64,000 nucleotides of DNA from SIG437 sp045576235 (GTDB taxonomy: Bacteria > Bacillota > Clostridia > UBA1381 > UBA9506). The position numbers and the translations under genes are program-made. Under the pieces are notes generated by a model. The model saw nothing but the letters and a program-made list of their open reading frames with translations. It did not search any database and had not been told where the DNA came from. Of this stretch, positions 50,984 through 58,918 are shown one piece after another. Each line of letters starts with the position of its first letter. Within the stretch, counting starts at the first letter, position 1. The stretch lies in contig JAZNGA010000043.1 in the NCBI GenBank assembly GCA_045576235.1, forward strand, positions 8,179-72,178, written 5' to 3'.

Positions 50984-51535
50984 TTACACTGCTAAAATAA
51001 AATATTCCGTCATAGTTTCAGGAGATTCCTTCATCCCATTTTCAATCCACCATCTAACAGTTTCAACAAAAGTCGAAGCAATGTGGTTTATCCAAAAACT
51101 GTCAGGAAGTTTATTGCTTTTTCTCATTTCGAAAGATGACCATTGGCTCACAACCAATCTTTGAAGATTTGTTTTGAAATAACTTAGAAACAGTTCATTG
51201 TTTTTACTCGACAACAATTCGAGAATGTTGTTATCGTTCTTCTGCAAATGCTGAAACAGATGTAAAAAAGCGGAGTTTGGCGCATCACAATCAAAAATGT
51301 ATCTTCTTTCAGAATGTTGATTGTTTATTGAGTCAAAAACATGGTGGAACAGTTCTTCACAAAGTTCTTTTAAAAGAAAGTCTTTTGTTTCAAAATGGGA
51401 ATAAAATGTTGCTCTGCCTATATCAGCTAAACTGATTATTTCACTCACGGTAATCTGCGCAAATTCTTTCTTCGATAACAATGTGACAAAAGCGTTAAAT
51501 ATTGCCTCCCTTGTTTTTCTTTGGCGTCTATCCAT
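50984..51535 (-). CDS. TetR/AcrR family regulator, divergent from the metal-efflux gene
   Basis: 183 residues: N-terminal HTH (ITVSEIISLADIGRATFYSHFETKDFLL) and a helical C-terminal domain of the TetR_C_8 type. ATG 51547 is part of the GGAGGGAATT binding site; the real start is ATG 51535. It faces the cation-efflux gene across 156 bases containing two palindromes, so it probably represses that gene and possibly itself. Inducer unknown; no cluster of metal-binding residues is evident. Confidence 0.88.
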   Translation of the reverse strand: MDRRQRKTREAIFNAFVTLLSKKEFAQITVSEIISLADIGRATFYSHFETKDFLLKELCEELFHHVFDSINNQHSERRYIFDCDAPNSAFLHLFQHLQKNDNNILELLSSKNNELFLSYFKTNLQRLVVSQWSSFEMRKSNKLPDSFWINHIASTFVETVRWWIENGMKESPETMTEYFILAV

Positions 51536-51562
51536 AATTCCCTCCATACAAATTTGCCGAAA

Positions 51563-51578
51563 TGTTCACTATTGAACA
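51563..51578. promoter_or_regulatory. Palindrome near the TetR start
   Basis: TGTTCA-CTAT-TGAACA, six-base arms, 28 bases upstream of the TetR start codon. A candidate second binding site. Confidence 0.4.
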
Positions 51579-51596
51579 ACCGCAAAAATCTGCATA

Positions 51597-51643
51597 TTGA
51601 TTTTATCAATCCCTGCTTATATACTGAATAAGTAGTTCAGTAT
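51597..51643 (+). promoter_or_regulatory. Efflux-gene promoter with overlapping palindromic operator
   Basis: TTGATT (51597-51602), 17-base spacer, TATACT (51620-51625). The palindrome ATACTGAA-N7-TTCAGTAT (51621-51643) covers the -10 and start point, ideal for repression by the divergent TetR protein. Confidence 0.7.
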
Positions 51644-51691
51644 CATATATATTGTACTGCTAAAATTATATCATGTCAATAGGAGCGTTTT

Positions 51692-52546
51692 ATGAAAACA
51701 GAGAGAAACATTTTGATTGCTTTTATCCTTAACCTTGCTTTTTCCACATTTGAATTCATTGGCGGCATTCTTACAGGCAGTGTGGCTATTGTTTCTGATG
51801 CTGTCCATGACATCGGAGATGCAGCAAGCATCGGCATATCATATTTTTTGGAAAAGAAAAGCAAGAAAAAGCCTGATAATAACTACACTTATGGATATGC
51901 CAGATATTCAGCTGTTGGTGGTGCAATCACCACATTAATTCTGTTGATTGGTTCAATCGCGGTAATTTACAACGCTGTCCAGAGAATCATTACTCCCACG
52001 GAAATTAACTATAATGGTATGATTGTTTTTGCAATTATTGGTGCTTGCGTGAATCTTGGTGCGGCATTTTTTACCCGTCACGGAGATTCGTTAAACCAAA
52101 GGGCCGTAAATCTACATATGCTTGAAGATGTTTTCGGTTGGATTGTTGTTTTGATTGGTGCTGTTTTAATGCGTTTTACCGACTTCACTCTTCTTGACCC
52201 CATTATGTCTGTCGGCGTGGCAATGTTTATTATTATAAACGCCGTGAAAAATCTAAAAGAAATAACTGACTTATTCCTTGAAAAAGCACCTGACGGCATA
52301 GACATCGACGAAATCAAAGAACAACTTTCTGCGATTGACGAAGTGCTTGATGTTCATCATATACACATTTGGAGCATAGACGGTCAGAACAATTATGCCA
52401 CTATGCATATTGTGACAAAAGGTGATTTTTCTGAAATCAAGGAAAAAGTTCGTGAAGAATTGCAGAAATATGGAATCTCTCACACAACTCTTGAATTTGA
52501 ATCTGAAAATGAACAATGTTATCATAAGCATTGCCAATTCTGTTGA
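51692..52546 (+). CDS. Cation diffusion facilitator (CzcD-like metal efflux)
   Basis: 284 residues, about six transmembrane helices. Metal-site motifs SDAVHDIGDAASIG in helix 2 and HMLEDVFGW in helix 5, then the cytosolic ferredoxin-like CTD (VLDVHHIHIWSIDGQNNYATMHI). The C-terminus carries CYHKHCQFC, a further metal-binding cluster. Exports Zn2+, Cd2+ or Co2+ in exchange for protons; the exact metal is not clear. Start ATG after TAGGAGCGTTTT. Confidence 0.93.
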   Translation: MKTERNILIAFILNLAFSTFEFIGGILTGSVAIVSDAVHDIGDAASIGISYFLEKKSKKKPDNNYTYGYARYSAVGGAITTLILLIGSIAVIYNAVQRIITPTEINYNGMIVFAIIGACVNLGAAFFTRHGDSLNQRAVNLHMLEDVFGWIVVLIGAVLMRFTDFTLLDPIMSVGVAMFIIINAVKNLKEITDLFLEKAPDGIDIDEIKEQLSAIDEVLDVHHIHIWSIDGQNNYATMHIVTKGDFSEIKEKVREELQKYGISHTTLEFESENEQCYHKHCQFC

Positions 52547-52754
52547 TTGCAATTACCGCAATCCATAGCCATTTTGAGATTTGAATTACAGGTGACAGTT
52601 TAATCGTGGATATGGTTAAAAATATAAAATCAGAGACTGCGGCTTTTGAAGTTGCAGTTTTTGTATTTTGGAAGAAAATTAAAATTCCGCTATCTAAAAA
52701 TAAAACTGAATTTTACGCAATAGAAATCTTGATATTTTTCCTGTAATGTGTTGT
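52547..52754. other. Intergenic stretch after the efflux gene
   Basis: Nothing recognisable: no hairpin terminator directly after the efflux gene and no supported frame. AT-rich with no repeats. The short transcription unit at 52755-52868 follows. Confidence 0.4.
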
Positions 52755-52868
52755 TATACTATACAGGATAGGTTTTATGAAACACTTAAATATTTCAGAC
52801 TTGATAAAACATTAAAATAAAATATTTATCCAATCAGCAGACCATAAATGTATGGTCTGCTTTTTTGT
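52755..52868 (+). ncRNA. Candidate short transcript with a 12-codon frame and strong terminator
   Basis: A -10 TATACT (52755-52760) is followed by GGATAGG and a 12-codon frame (52777-52815, MKHLNISDLIKH), then the strong terminator GCAGACCATA-AATG-TATGGTCTGC-TTTTTT (52837-52866). The -35 is uncertain (TTGATA 20 bases upstream). It could be a small RNA, a leader peptide whose target gene has been lost, or a relic of a deleted gene. Confidence 0.4.
52836..52868 (+). terminator. Strong rho-independent terminator
   Basis: Perfect ten-base stem GCAGACCATA/TATGGTCTGC, four-base loop and six T. It ends transcription from the efflux gene or the short transcript. Confidence 0.85.
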
Positions 52869-52911
52869 GTGTAAATAAAAAAGCTCACTTTCTAAGCGAG
52901 CCAAAATAACT

Positions 52912-53241
52912 TTATTTATCTGAAGAATGTTTTATCATAGTGTCGATAACATCATAAATTTTATTTCTGTCATCAGCACTTAATTTATCAAGTTTATCTG
53001 CCAGAAGCGAATCCTTTACAGCGTAATTAGTATAAAGAACATCTGCAAGTAACATATCAGCCGAAACCTCAAGAGCATTCGCTATCTTTAAAAAGGTTTC
53101 AAGTGCAGGCATTTTTTCTCCTCTTTCAACCATTCCAATGTAGTTTGTGCTCAAATCAGTTTTTTCTGCTAATTGGTCTTGTCTCAATTTTCTTTGATTT
53201 CTATATTTTCTGATATTTTTACCTATCGTATCTAACTTCAT
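52912..53241 (-). CDS. XRE-family helix-turn-helix regulator
   Basis: 109 residues with an N-terminal Cro/CI-type HTH (QRKLRQDQLAEKTDLSTNYIGMVERGEKMPALETFLKIANAL) and a short helical tail. The start ATG at 53241 follows GGGAGGTTGTAAG. It is divergent from the SLOG-family gene; two ACTATTAGT boxes lie between them and are likely its operators. Confidence 0.88.
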   Translation of the reverse strand: MKLDTIGKNIRKYRNQRKLRQDQLAEKTDLSTNYIGMVERGEKMPALETFLKIANALEVSADMLLADVLYTNYAVKDSLLADKLDKLSADDRNKIYDVIDTMIKHSSDK

Positions 53242-53254
53242 CTTACAACCTCCC

Positions 53255-53338
53255 GATAGTCAACTCCTATCACTATTAGTATAGATGAACAACTTAATTA
53301 TATAAACAAACCAAACGGAAGACACAACAACTATTAGT
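53255..53338. promoter_or_regulatory. Operator region between the XRE and SLOG genes
   Basis: ACTATTAGT, a nine-base perfect odd palindrome, occurs at 53272-53280 and 53330-53338, and GATAG-N7-CTATC at 53255-53271. Probably bound by the XRE protein. Confidence 0.5.
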
Positions 53339-53359
53339 GTTGATTTAATGTAAATACTG

Positions 53360-53388
53360 TTGTATAACATCTGTATAGCTATTATAAT
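53360..53388 (+). promoter_or_regulatory. Promoter of the SLOG-family gene
   Basis: TTGTAT (53360-53365), 17-base spacer, TATAAT (53383-53388). The -10 ends only eight bases before the first possible start codon, implying a leaderless or nearly leaderless mRNA. Confidence 0.6.
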
Positions 53389-53396
53389 TTCAGGAT

Positions 53397-53927
53397 GTGA
53401 TTGATGTGGAACATTATACTGCTTGTTTCTTTGGTCACAGAAGGATTGATGAAACAGAAGAATTGAAAAATAACCTGTGCGAAATTATAGAGAATTTAAT
53501 TGTTAACGAGAAAGTTGACACCTTCCTCTTCGGGAGCAAAAGTGAGTTTGATGACTTATGCCATAAAATTGTTACTGCCTTTAAGAAAAAATATTCTCAC
53601 ATCAAAAGGATATATGTAAGAGCTACATTCCAAAACATTCCCGACTGGTATAAAGATAGTTTACTGAAACATTATGAAAGTACATATTTCTCTGAACACA
53701 TAGCAAAAGCAGGCAAAGCATCTTATGTGGAACGCAATCAGGAAATGATTAACCACAGCAAATTCTGCATTTTTTACTACGATGAAAGCTATCTTCCACC
53801 AAGACGAAAAAACAGCAGACGAGATTTGTTTGATTATCAGCCTAAAAGCGGAACGGCCGTTGCCTATGACTATGCTGCAAAAAAGAAAAAGATGATTATA
53901 AATGTGTTAGTTAAAGAGAAGAGATAG
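53397..53927 (+). CDS. SLOG-family (Rossmann-like nucleotide-binding) protein
   Basis: 176 residues. Starts ACFFGHRRIDETEE, the GHR motif of DUF1273/YpsA-like SLOG proteins, with a Rossmann-like core (TFLFGSKSEFDDLCHKIV) and a C-terminal KSGTAVAYDYAAKKKK segment corresponding to the nucleotide-sugar-binding loop. SLOG proteins bind nucleotides, and several act in defence or DNA uptake. Two GTG starts (53397, 53406) are possible. Paired with an XRE regulator; role unknown. Confidence 0.78.
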   Translation: MIDVEHYTACFFGHRRIDETEELKNNLCEIIENLIVNEKVDTFLFGSKSEFDDLCHKIVTAFKKKYSHIKRIYVRATFQNIPDWYKDSLLKHYESTYFSEHIAKAGKASYVERNQEMINHSKFCIFYYDESYLPPRRKNSRRDLFDYQPKSGTAVAYDYAAKKKKMIINVLVKEKR

Positions 53928-54000
53928 CAAATGGCTGTAAACAAAAAAATATTCATAGAATAAATTGTTTGTTCAAATCTTGTAATTTAACATATAGCTA

Positions 54001-54029
54001 TTGAAAAAAATATACTTATGTGGTATAAT
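54001..54029 (+). promoter_or_regulatory. Promoter of ychF
   Basis: TTGAAA (54001-54006), 17-base spacer, TATAAT (54024-54029), about 108 bases upstream of the start. Confidence 0.75.
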
Positions 54030-54136
54030 GCCAAATGTTACACAGATTGATTTGCACATAAAAACATTTAAAAATGGCGAAGTAACTAAATATAAAACGC
54101 TTAAATATAAGATAAATCAAGGAGATGTGAAATATT

Positions 54137-55234
54137 ATGAAACTTGGTATAGTAGGTCTTCCGAATGTTGGAAAATCAACATTGTTCAATGCAATAACTC
54201 AGGCTGGTGCAGAATCTGCCAATTACCCATTCTGCACGATTGAACCAAATGTCGGTGTTGTTTCCGTTCCTGATGAAAGACTCAATATTTTAGAAAAAAT
54301 GTATAATCCAAAGAAGGTTACCCCTGCGATAATAGAATTTGTGGACATTGCAGGTCTTGTCAAAGGCGCAAGTCGCGGTGAAGGTCTTGGAAACAAATTC
54401 CTTTCTCACATTCGAGAGGTTGACGCAATCGTTCATGTTGTCAGATGCTTTGAAGACACAAACATTGTCCATGTTGAAGGCTCAATTTCTCCCACGCGTG
54501 ATGTTGAGACCATCAATTTAGAGCTTATTTTTGCTGATATTGAGATGCTTGATAAAAGAATTGACAGAACTAAAAAGGCAATGAAGTCAGGCGACAAAAA
54601 ATATGTGGCAGAGCTTGCCCTTTTAGAAGAAATGAAAGAAATTTTAGAGGCAGGAAAGCCTGCAAGATGCAGAGAATATTCTGAAGAAGAGGCTGATCTT
54701 ATTAAAGACCTTCCGCTTCTGACATTAAAGCCCGTGCTTTATGCCGCAAATGTTTCTGAAGACGATTTCATAAACGGAATTGATGATAATGCTCTTGTCA
54801 AAGAGCTGACTCAAATTGCAGAAGCTGAAGGCTCCGAGGTTATGCCGATTTCAGCCAAGATTGAAGAAGATGTTTCAGCTCTTGATGGCGAAGAAAAGCT
54901 TGAATTCTTAAACGAACTCGGAATCACGGAATCAGGTCTTGACAGGCTCGTGAAGAAAAGCTACAAGCTTTTGGGATTAATCAGCTATCTGACTGCAGGC
55001 GAGCCCGAGGTCAGAGCGTGGACAATAACAGAAGGCACCAAAGCTCCTCAGGCAGCAGGCAAAATTCACACAGATTTTGAAAAAGGATTTATCCGCGCAG
55101 AAGTTGTCGCTTTTTCCGACCTCACAGAATGTGGAAGCTATAATGCCGCCAAGGAAAAAGGTCTCGTTCGTTCAGAAGGAAAAGAATATGTTATGCATGA
55201 CGGAGATGTTGTTCTCTTCAGATTTAATGTTTAA
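54137..55234 (+). CDS. ychF: Redox-regulated ATPase YchF (Obg family)
   Basis: 365 residues. P-loop GLPNVGKSTLF near residue 6, switch II VDIAGLVKGASRGEG, and NVSE in place of the GTP-specific NKxD, which marks ATP preference. Coiled coil at about 130-200 and a C-terminal TGS domain (AWTITEGTKAPQAAGKIH). Binds ribosomes and has been tied to oxidative stress responses. Binding site AAGGAGATGTGAAATATT. Monocistronic. Confidence 0.96.
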   Translation: MKLGIVGLPNVGKSTLFNAITQAGAESANYPFCTIEPNVGVVSVPDERLNILEKMYNPKKVTPAIIEFVDIAGLVKGASRGEGLGNKFLSHIREVDAIVHVVRCFEDTNIVHVEGSISPTRDVETINLELIFADIEMLDKRIDRTKKAMKSGDKKYVAELALLEEMKEILEAGKPARCREYSEEEADLIKDLPLLTLKPVLYAANVSEDDFINGIDDNALVKELTQIAEAEGSEVMPISAKIEEDVSALDGEEKLEFLNELGITESGLDRLVKKSYKLLGLISYLTAGEPEVRAWTITEGTKAPQAAGKIHTDFEKGFIRAEVVAFSDLTECGSYNAAKEKGLVRSEGKEYVMHDGDVVLFRFNV

Positions 55235-55245
55235 TATTTTCACAT

Positions 55246-55290
55246 AAAAAGGGCTGTAGCAAACGGATTATGTTTTGCTACAGCTTTTAA
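55246..55290 (+). terminator. Terminator of ychF
   Basis: GCTGTAGCAAA (55253-55263) and TTTGCTACAGC (55274-55284) followed by TTTT. The stem is nearly the same as that of the hydrogenase terminator at 38192-38223. Confidence 0.85.
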
Positions 55291-55299
55291 ATTTGTAAA

Positions 55300-56184
55300 T
55301 TATGCTCTTGGATGTGCCTTTTTATAAACAGTTTTAAGCTTATCATTCATAAGGTTTGCATAAACCTGTGTGCTTGATATGTCAGAATGACCAAGCATGG
55401 CCTGAATCGAGCGAAGGTCTGCCCCATTTTCAAGCAGGTGCGCTGCAAACGAATGTCTTAAAGTGTGAGGTGTTATGGTTTTTGTCACACCTGCCCTTTC
55501 TGCATATGCTTTTATCAGCTTCCAGAAGCCTTGCCGCGACATTTTTTCACCGTTCATATTAATAAAGAGCGCCGTCTCCGCGTTGTCTTTAATTAATATT
55601 TTCCTTGATGTGTTTATGTATAGCAAGAGCGCATCTCTGCAGATTTTTCCAATCGGTATTATCCGCGTTTTTCCTCCCGTGTGGCAATTGACAAATCCCA
55701 TATCAAGATGAACATCCGCTATTTCCATCCCTATTAATTCACTGACTCTCATTCCGCTTGCATATAAAAGCTCAAGCATTGCTCTGTCTCTGCATCCCTT
55801 TAATTCGTCGGTTTTAGGGGAAGAAAGCAATTTCTCAATCTCCTCAAAAGAAAGAATTTCAGGAAGCTTTTTTGTGATTTTCGGGGATGCGACCTCATCT
55901 GTTGGATTTTCGTCAATCTTTCCCGTCTTTTTGAGATATATGTAGAAATTCTTAACCGACTCAAAATTCCTAAGAATAGTTGTGTCGGCTCGCCCCGATG
56001 ACTGCAAAAATTTTATATATGCATTTATATGTGAGGTTTTTGCTTTTTCAAAGCTATCTACATTATTATCTTCCAGAAAATCAACAAAAAATTTTATGTC
56101 ACGCATATATGAAACAAGCGTGTTTTTAGAAAGCTTTTTATAATTTTCAAGATATTCTATATATTCTTCCATTATCTTCGGCAC
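55300..56184 (-). CDS. xerD: Tyrosine recombinase XerD
   Basis: 294 residues. SAM-like N-terminal domain (EEYIEYLENYKKLSKNTLVSY) and a catalytic domain with R in GMRVSELIG, K in GGKTRIIP, HTLRHSFAAH, LGHSDISST and Tyr in TQVYANL. With XerC it resolves chromosome dimers at dif. GTG 56184 is preceded by AGAGGTG. It follows spoIIM on the same strand, a standard clostridial arrangement, so it is a housekeeping gene rather than a mobile element. Confidence 0.92.
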   Translation of the reverse strand: MPKIMEEYIEYLENYKKLSKNTLVSYMRDIKFFVDFLEDNNVDSFEKAKTSHINAYIKFLQSSGRADTTILRNFESVKNFYIYLKKTGKIDENPTDEVASPKITKKLPEILSFEEIEKLLSSPKTDELKGCRDRAMLELLYASGMRVSELIGMEIADVHLDMGFVNCHTGGKTRIIPIGKICRDALLLYINTSRKILIKDNAETALFINMNGEKMSRQGFWKLIKAYAERAGVTKTITPHTLRHSFAAHLLENGADLRSIQAMLGHSDISSTQVYANLMNDKLKTVYKKAHPRA

Positions 56185-56274
56185 GACAACTTCACCTCTG
56201 CAAAAGATTTTCTCTTTCTTATTTTAAAACATTTTCTCTTAAATGTAAATGATAATTTTATCCATTAAAAGTTT

Positions 56275-56904
56275 TTAGTGTGCATCGGTTAAAAAAAGCG
56301 AAGACATCAGTTCTAAAAAAATCGGCTCAACATATGCCTCAAGCAGCGCTGATAAGATTGAAACAAGAAAAAGCACCGCTATTTTTATCAGAAAAGGCAC
56401 AAGTGACGCCTTAAAATCTGACTTCCCTTTAAAAAGAGAAACAGAAAAACGAAGACAAACCTGAAGTGTCAACGCATAGCAGGGCAACAAAATCAACTGA
56501 TGAGGCAGCATTCCACCAACCACAAACACTATTCCTCTGATTCCATATATTTTAAAAATAAAAAACAATGTGAACCAGAACGAATATCCAAACAGAATTG
56601 CAACCCCGGCTATAAAAGGCGCACCTATAGCCATCATTGAAAGCAATATCAGGAAAATGTATAGCTTCATGTTTGACGCTGCAGCCATTTTGAAAATATC
56701 AAAAGAAGCTGACCCTTCAGAATTTATGCTCGTAAAAAAATCATCAAAATATATTGACAATTCCTTCAGGCTCAGCTCAGACAATCCTAAAACGCAAGCG
56801 GCAGCAACAATACCACCACACACAAAGGCGCACAAAAGCAAAACATAGTATGAAATGTTGCTTTTAATATGAAAAGCACATGTCCTTCGTAAACCCTTAA
56901 TCAT
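56275..56904 (-). CDS. spoIIM: Stage II sporulation protein M
   Basis: 209 residues, about five transmembrane helices. Conserved parts: the basic N-terminus (MIKGLRRTCAFHIKSN), the central GAPFIAGVAILFGYSFWFT and GMLPHQLILLPCYAL, typical of SpoIIM. SpoIIM anchors the SpoIIDMP peptidoglycan-degrading machine during forespore engulfment. The terminal FLTDAH is not distinctive. Ninety bases separate it from xerD. Confidence 0.92.
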   Translation of the reverse strand: MIKGLRRTCAFHIKSNISYYVLLLCAFVCGGIVAAACVLGLSELSLKELSIYFDDFFTSINSEGSASFDIFKMAAASNMKLYIFLILLSMMAIGAPFIAGVAILFGYSFWFTLFFIFKIYGIRGIVFVVGGMLPHQLILLPCYALTLQVCLRFSVSLFKGKSDFKASLVPFLIKIAVLFLVSILSALLEAYVEPIFLELMSSLFLTDAH

Positions 56905-57019
56905 TTAATCACTCTTCCCATGTAAATTATTTATGTTAATTTATATGAGAAAAAGGTGAAGAAAATTACATTGTCTTAATATATTATGGTCTGGAATAAA
57001 ATTATTATCAAAAAAACAG

Positions 57020-57049
57020 TTGACAAAATGCTTTCATTGATGTTATAAT
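57020..57049 (+). promoter_or_regulatory. Promoter of rplU-prp-rpmA
   Basis: TTGACA (57020-57025), 18-base spacer, TATAAT (57044-57049). Confidence 0.85.
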
Positions 57050-57054
57050 GATGG

Positions 57055-57125
57055 GAGCCGCGTGTGAAAGGTCTCAAACGGCGCTATGCCTACCTTAATT
57101 TTACGACACAGCGAGCAAGGATGGA
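57055..57125 (+). promoter_or_regulatory. 5' leader of rplU (possible L21 leader)
   Basis: About 80 untranslated bases separate the promoter from the GGAGGTG site, including short GC-rich segments (GGAGCCGCG, AACGGCGC) able to pair. Firmicutes usually carry an L21-responsive leader here. I identify it by position only. Confidence 0.4.
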
Positions 57126-57136
57126 GGAGGTGCGAT

Positions 57137-57448
57137 ATGTACGCAATTATTGAAACAGGCGGAAAACAGTATAAAGTCGCTGAAGGTGATGCTATCTATG
57201 TTGAAAAGCTCGGATTAGGCGAAGAAGAAGCTGTTTCTTTCGACAAGGTTATAGCTGTCGGCGAAGGTGCAGACTTAAAAGTTGGTGCTCCTTATGTTGA
57301 AGGTGCTAAAGTTACTGCTAAGGTTTTAAAGGAAGGCAAAGCTAAAAAAGTTATTGTTTTCAAATATAAACCAAAGAGCGGTTACAAGAAAAAGCAGGGA
57401 CACAGACAGCCCTACACAAAAGTCGTAATTGAAAAAATAGAAGCGTAA
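57137..57448 (+). CDS. rplU: 50S ribosomal protein L21
   Basis: 103 residues starting MYAIIETGGKQYKV, with the C-terminal KYKPKSGYKKKQGHRQPYTKV signature. The frame opens upstream at 57086, but GGAGGTGCGAT fixes ATG 57137. It binds 23S rRNA domain VI next to L27. First gene of the L21-Prp-L27 operon. Confidence 0.97.
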   Translation: MYAIIETGGKQYKVAEGDAIYVEKLGLGEEEAVSFDKVIAVGEGADLKVGAPYVEGAKVTAKVLKEGKAKKVIVFKYKPKSGYKKKQGHRQPYTKVVIEKIEA

Positions 57449-57450
57449 TC

Positions 57451-57786
57451 ATGACCGAAGTTACGATTTTCTATCGAAAAAAAGGTTCTGTCAGCGGATT
57501 TAGGATTCAGGGTCATTCGGGCTATAGCGAAAAAGGCAGCGACATTGTTTGTTCAGCTGTCACCACTGCTGCAATGACTGTTGTGAACGGTCTTTCAGAT
57601 GTTGTCGGCATCAGGGTTAAAGCTAAGGTCCGCGATGGTTTTTTGGAATGTATGTTGCCAAAGAAGCTTAATTCTGAAGAAGAATATGGCGCTAAAGTGC
57701 TGATAAACAGTATGTATTTAACTTTAAAAAACATTGAACAGCAGTATAAAGATTATATTGTTATTATTGAACGGAGGTGCAGCTAA
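57451..57786 (+). CDS. prp: Ribosomal-processing cysteine protease Prp
   Basis: 111 residues with the catalytic His in IQGHSGYSEKG and Cys in DIVCSAVTTAAMTVVNGL, the two Prp signature stretches. Prp removes the N-terminal extension of L27 so that L27 can reach the peptidyl-transferase centre. Its start is two bases after rplU and its stop overlaps the rpmA ATG. Confidence 0.95.
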   Translation: MTEVTIFYRKKGSVSGFRIQGHSGYSEKGSDIVCSAVTTAAMTVVNGLSDVVGIRVKAKVRDGFLECMLPKKLNSEEEYGAKVLINSMYLTLKNIEQQYKDYIVIIERRCS

Positions 57787-58070
57787 TGATTAGATTTGAC
57801 ATTCAGCTTTTTGCTCACAAAAAGGGTGTCGGCAGCACAAGAAACGGCCGTGACAGCGAGGCTAAGCGTCTTGGTGTTAAGAAAGCAGACGGACAGACAG
57901 TTCTTGCTGGAAATATCCTCGTAAGACAGAGAGGAACAAAAATTCATCCCGGTGTGAATGTTGGCAAAGGCGGAGACGATACATTATTTGCTTTAGTAAA
58001 CGGTCAGGTGAAATTTGAGCGTAAAGGCAAAAACAAAAAGCAGGTAAGTGTTTACGAAATAACTGCTTAA
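57786..58070 (+). CDS. rpmA: 50S ribosomal protein L27 with Prp-cleavable extension
   Basis: 94 residues. The N-terminus MIRFDIQLFAHKKGVGST contains the cleavage consensus QLF/AHKKG: Prp cuts after Phe to give the mature AHKKG end. The frame is open to GTG 57777, but GGAGGTGCAGCTA sets ATG 57786. The rest (GNILVRQRGTKIHPG, VGKGGDDTLFA) is canonical. Confidence 0.97.
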   Translation: MIRFDIQLFAHKKGVGSTRNGRDSEAKRLGVKKADGQTVLAGNILVRQRGTKIHPGVNVGKGGDDTLFALVNGQVKFERKGKNKKQVSVYEITA

Positions 58071-58085
58071 TCATTCCAGGTTTTG

Positions 58086-58137
58086 GGGGTGTTTTTAAAA
58101 CTCGGTTTTCGTTTTTTAAAAACACCTTTTCTTTTTC
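58086..58137 (+). terminator. Terminator of the rpmA operon
   Basis: GGTGTTTTTAAAA pairs with TTTTTAAAAACACC, followed by TTTTCTTTTT, about 18 bases after the rpmA stop. Confidence 0.88.
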
Positions 58138-58192
58138 CCTTGCCTTCTCATCAGGCGTCAAGGGTTTTTAAATATGTGCGGGAGACAAGCTA

Positions 58193-58876
58193 ATGGCTAT
58201 ATTTGCAATTTCTGATTTACATTTGAGCTTTTCTGTTGACAAGCCAATGGACATTTTTGGCAGCTGTTGGGAAAACTACACTGACATTTTAAAACAAAAC
58301 TGGATAAACTCGATAAAAGACGAGGATATTGTTCTTATGCCGGGCGACACTTCCTGGGGAACATATTTAAAAGATGCGCTCGAAGATTTTAAGTTTATTA
58401 ACAGTCTTCCGGGCAAAAAAATAATCACAAAAGGAAATCACGACTATTGGTGGGAAACAGTCACAAAGATGAATTCCTTTTTAAAAGAGAATAATCTTAA
58501 AACCATTCAATTCATCCACAATTCTGCCGTTCTCTATAATAAGACAGCAATTTGCGGAACGAAGGGATATCCTGACAATCTGACAAAAGCAGATGACGAA
58601 AGGCTTTTCCAAAGGGAGCTTGCGCGACTTTCATTATCTATTGATATGGCAAAAAAGTTTAATCCCGAAAAAATCATTGTAATGCTCCACTACCCACCGG
58701 ACATTAATTCAGAATTTGCCAATGTAATGAGAATTAAGGGTGTGGATTTTTGTGTTTATGGTCATCTTCACGCCCAAAGCGCAAAAAATGCATTTGATGG
58801 TGCAGCAAACGGAATTACATATAAGCTCGTTTCATGCGACCGTCTGAATTTTAACCCAGTCCAAATTATTTTATAA
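58193..58876 (+). CDS. Calcineurin-like metallophosphoesterase
   Basis: 227 residues with the complete metal set: ISDLHLS, MPGDTSWG, KGNHDYWW, MLHYPPD and VYGHLHAQ. Enzymes of this YkuE/Mpp-like group cleave phosphomonoesters or diesters; the substrate is unknown. ATG 58193 follows GCGGGAGACAAGCTA. It is 12 bases upstream of the sigma-factor frame and may be cotranscribed. Confidence 0.9.
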   Translation: MAIFAISDLHLSFSVDKPMDIFGSCWENYTDILKQNWINSIKDEDIVLMPGDTSWGTYLKDALEDFKFINSLPGKKIITKGNHDYWWETVTKMNSFLKENNLKTIQFIHNSAVLYNKTAICGTKGYPDNLTKADDERLFQRELARLSLSIDMAKKFNPEKIIVMLHYPPDINSEFANVMRIKGVDFCVYGHLHAQSAKNAFDGAANGITYKLVSCDRLNFNPVQIIL

Positions 58877-58918
58877 ACTTCGATAAAAATGATAACTCAA
58901 AAGGAGGTGCTCTCGGCT

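Noticed and set aside
54001..54243. Small gene overlapping the ychF start
   Set aside because: It begins at a TTG inside the ychF -35 element and overlaps the ychF coding start in another frame; no ribosome site.
55300..56184. Phage or island integrase
   Set aside because: The motifs, length and position after spoIIM are those of the housekeeping recombinase XerD.
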